This document shows, one piece after another, positions 5,789 through 7,258 of a stretch of 7,258 nucleotides of DNA (positions are counted from its first letter, which is position 1; every line of letters begins with the position of its first letter). A program made the translations under genes and the position numbers. The notes beneath the pieces were generated by a model. That model searched no databases, was not told where the DNA came from, and saw only the letters and a program-made list of their open reading frames with translations. The stretch lies in contig CAMBCD010000139.1 in assembly GCA_945863085.1 (NCBI GenBank), forward strand, positions 1 to 7,258, in the 5' to 3' direction. Source of the stretch: Bordetella parapertussis. Its GTDB lineage: Bacteria > Pseudomonadota > Gammaproteobacteria > Burkholderiales > SG8-41.

Positions 5789-5801
5789 GGACTGCCGGGC
5801 T

Positions 5802-6689
5802 TCAGTGGGTCTTTTCGCCCTGGATCTGTACGCGATGCATCATGCGTCGCTGGCTGGGATCAAAGGAGTCGCGCCGGTGGATCAGGCAGCGGTTGTCCCA
5901 AATCAGGGTGTCACCGAGTTGCCACTCGTTGTGCCAGACAAATTCCGGCCGCGAGGCATGCGCCCAAAGGTAGTCCAGCAGTTTTTCACTTTCTTCCAGC
6001 GGCATTCCGATAATGTAGGCATTGCGGCGGCGCCCCAGATACAGTGCCTTGCGGCCGGTAATCGGATGGGTGCGGAAAATCTTGTGATGCGCGCCGGGTG
6101 CTTCCCTAGGATCGGTGATTTCCTTGAAACCTTTCCGCAACTGCCCGCCGCTGTTGTAGGTCTCGTCATGGATCAGTTCCATCCCGTCCAGCCTGGCTTT
6201 CAGGTCATCAGACAGGGCTTCGTACGCCATGTACTGGTTGGCGAAGTAGGTGTTGCCGCCAACGGGCGGGATTTCGAGCGCGTGAAGTATGGCGTATGTG
6301 CAGGGCCGCTCGCGATATGACATGTCGGTGTGCCAGATCGCCTCGCCGGCGCCGAGATTGCCCAGGGGTTGCCCATTGGCCATCAGGTTGGAAATCACCA
6401 GGATGTCGGGATACTCATCGATGTACGGCTTGCCGATGATGCTCATGCCCGGCGGCTCCAGGGGCCCGAACGATCGCCCCAATGCCAGCAACTGCGGATC
6501 CGTGATTTGCTGGCCGCGGACAACCACCACCAAATGCTCCCGCAAGGCCTTCTGGAGCGTGGCGACCGTCGTTGCATCGAGCGCGGCCAGGTCAACACCC
6601 CTGACTTCGGCGCCGCAGCCTTTGCCCGACGGAATGATTTGAGGCGAGGACACGGATTGCCGCCGGTCGGCGCTTTGGACACTTTGCAT
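5802..6689 (-). CDS. TauD/TfdA-family Fe(II)/2-oxoglutarate dioxygenase
   Basis: This 295-aa cytoplasmic enzyme belongs to the TauD/TfdA family, which oxidises a substrate carbon using O2 and 2-oxoglutarate, often cleaving C-S, C-O or C-N bonds. The iron-binding triad is visible: H120 and D122 in IWHTDMSY, and H271 in NRCLIHRRD. Arg286 (RRMMHRVQI), 15 residues after H271, matches TauD's 2-oxoglutarate-binding Arg spacing (H255/R270). Other family marks are GAEVRGVDL near residue 26, PVGGNTYFANQYMAYEAL and WDNRCLIH. Length is normal. AGGAG lies 6 bases before the ATG, which fixes the start. The exact substrate cannot be read from sequence; taurine, aryloxyacetate or other acids are all possible. 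The gene is divergent from a GntR regulator that probably controls it. Confidence 0.92.
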   Translation of the reverse strand: MQSVQSADRRQSVSSPQIIPSGKGCGAEVRGVDLAALDATTVATLQKALREHLVVVVRGQQITDPQLLALGRSFGPLEPPGMSIIGKPYIDEYPDILVISNLMANGQPLGNLGAGEAIWHTDMSYRERPCTYAILHALEIPPVGGNTYFANQYMAYEALSDDLKARLDGMELIHDETYNSGGQLRKGFKEITDPREAPGAHHKIFRTHPITGRKALYLGRRRNAYIIGMPLEESEKLLDYLWAHASRPEFVWHNEWQLGDTLIWDNRCLIHRRDSFDPSQRRMMHRVQIQGEKTH

Positions 6690-6703
6690 AAAATTCTCCT
6701 GTT

Positions 6704-6713
6704 TCAGGCCTGA
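6704..6713. repeat. 10-bp palindrome TCAGGCCTGA in dioxygenase leader
   Basis: This perfect palindrome lies between the iterons and the dioxygenase Shine-Dalgarno, just inside the predicted 5' untranslated region. Its last two bases overlap the first iteron. It may be incidental, or a weak extra protein-binding site. Confidence 0.25.
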
Positions 6714-6738
6714 TACATACGTATCATACGTATCTTAC
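6712..6738. promoter_or_regulatory. Three 9-bp iterons, probable GntR operator
   Basis: Three contiguous 9-mers, GATACATAC, GTATCATAC and GTATCTTAC, occupy 6712-6738. The second and third fit the GntR-family half-site pattern GT-N5-AC, and the junctions create two ATACGTAT palindromes (6717-6724, 6726-6733). The array covers the dioxygenase -10 box, so binding would block that promoter, and it abuts the regulator's own promoter. The cognate protein is most likely the adjacent HutC-type regulator. Confidence 0.6.
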
Positions 6739-6751
6739 GAAATGCCTACAA
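6723..6751 (-). promoter_or_regulatory. Predicted sigma-70 promoter of the dioxygenase gene
   Basis: On the minus strand TTGTAG (6751-6746) and TATGAT (6728-6723) are separated by exactly 17 bp. The -10 matches 5 of 6 consensus bases; the -35 matches only TTG. The predicted start, near 6716, gives a leader of about 27 bases with AGGAG before the ATG at 6689. Confidence 0.5.
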
Positions 6752-6765
6752 GTGGCGGCTATAAT
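6735..6765 (+). promoter_or_regulatory. Predicted promoter of the GntR regulator gene
   Basis: A perfect TATAAT lies at 6760-6765. The best -35 candidate, TTACGA (6735-6740), is weak and 19 bp away. Transcription would start near 6772, about 23 bases before the ATG at 6795. The -35 lies at the edge of the iteron array, consistent with autoregulation. Confidence 0.45.
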
Positions 6766-6794
6766 CAGCCCCTATTTGACCGGCCTTGTCCTTG

Positions 6795-7258
6795 ATGATT
6801 CGAAAACAAACTTCCACGCAGCTTGACGTCAGCGGCCCCGACCCTTTGTATAAACAGGTGGGAGACCGCATCCTCCAGTGCCTCGCGGAAGGTGAGTGGA
6901 AGCCCGGCGAGCAACTGCCCACTGAAAGCCAGCTGGCTGACCGCTTCGGCGTCGCGGTTTTCACCATCCGGGCCGGAATCAGCGATCTGGTTTCCGCCAA
7001 CATTCTGGTGCGCAAGCAGGGCAAGGGAACATTCGTAGCACGCCATTCACGCCTTCGTCAGCGTTTTCAATTTTCCCATATCCATGATGCGGCCGGTGTG
7101 CAAATCCTCCCCGGACGCGAGTTGCTCGCCTTCGAAAAAGGGGCTGCAACCGATGAAGAAGCTGCAAAACTGGAGCTTCCTCAAAAATCCAAACGATCGG
7201 TTTACCGGTTGAAGATGCTCAGCATCGACAACGGCACACCCGTTGCAACACTCGACAT
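6795..7258 (+). CDS. GntR-family (HutC/UTRA) transcriptional regulator, 3' truncated by window
   Basis: From ATG 6795 the frame is open to the window edge, giving 154 residues. Residues 17-84 form a GntR winged helix-turn-helix: DPLYKQVGDRILQCLAEGEW, then KPGEQLPTESQLADRFGV, and the wing VRKQGKGTFVARH. From about residue 93 the sequence fits the start of a UTRA ligand-binding domain (ELLAFEKGAATDEEAAKLEL, then SVYRLKMLSIDNGTPVA), which places it in the HutC subfamily. These are dimeric repressors released by a small metabolite. HutC proteins are about 240 aa, so roughly 90 residues lie outside. The recognition-helix region reads AVFTIRAGISDL where many relatives have SRxTVRxAL, so operator preference may differ. 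It is transcribed divergently from the dioxygenase. An in-frame stop at 6777-6779 limits upstream extension, and the Shine-Dalgarno is weak. Confidence 0.9.
   Translation, partial: MIRKQTSTQLDVSGPDPLYKQVGDRILQCLAEGEWKPGEQLPTESQLADRFGVAVFTIRAGISDLVSANILVRKQGKGTFVARHSRLRQRFQFSHIHDAAGVQILPGRELLAFEKGAATDEEAAKLELPQKSKRSVYRLKMLSIDNGTPVATLD

Noticed and set aside
5789..5801. Terminator between the convergent cupin and dioxygenase genes
   Set aside because: The 13-bp gap is too short for a hairpin plus T-run, and no clear stem is seen around it.

Overview
The window looks like chromosomal DNA of a GC-rich betaproteobacterium, most likely Burkholderiales (Bordetella/Achromobacter/Comamonadaceae-like). 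This is inferred from the high-GC coding bias and from two 'Bug'/TctC-type periplasmic receptor genes without membrane-component genes beside them, a hallmark of that group. Companion families also common there are a TauD/TfdA dioxygenase, a HutC-type GntR regulator, RidA proteins and a ChrR-like bicupin. No rRNA, tRNA, CRISPR array or intact transposase gene was seen.

Layout, left to right. (1) The 5' end of a leftward gene for an exported protein (1-127). (2) A gene-poor stretch (128-647) holding a truncated second copy of the cupin gene's 5' end (about 217-352), several short GGGTCGGAC/AATAAAT-type repeat motifs, and a local GC drop to about 41% (381-560) with a 7-bp-arm palindrome. (3) A rightward Bug receptor gene (648-1622) followed by a 10-bp-arm hairpin (1628-1656). 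(4) A leftward probable operon read from 4756 to 1838: a 440-aa protein made of three RidA/YjgF domains, a second Bug receptor, and a single-domain RidA protein. (5) A 351-bp gap (4757-5107), then the intact bicupin gene (5108-5788, rightward). (6) A TauD/TfdA-type Fe(II)/2-oxoglutarate dioxygenase (5802-6689, leftward), 13 bp tail-to-tail with the cupin gene. (7) A divergent GntR/HutC regulator (6795 to beyond 7258), with promoter elements for both genes and three 9-bp iterons in the shared 105-bp intergenic region.

How the parts may work together (inference): the GntR regulator probably controls the divergent dioxygenase gene and itself through the iterons, which overlap the dioxygenase -10 box. 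The leftward operon couples capture of a small carboxylate-type solute (Bug receptor) with RidA proteins, which in characterised cases deal with reactive enamine/imine intermediates; this suggests catabolism of a nitrogenous organic acid. The most unusual items are the triple-RidA polypeptide, whose three domains all seem to lack the catalytic arginine that the neighbouring single RidA keeps, and the ~120-bp direct repeat of the cupin 5' end that brackets the four-gene transport/RidA block.
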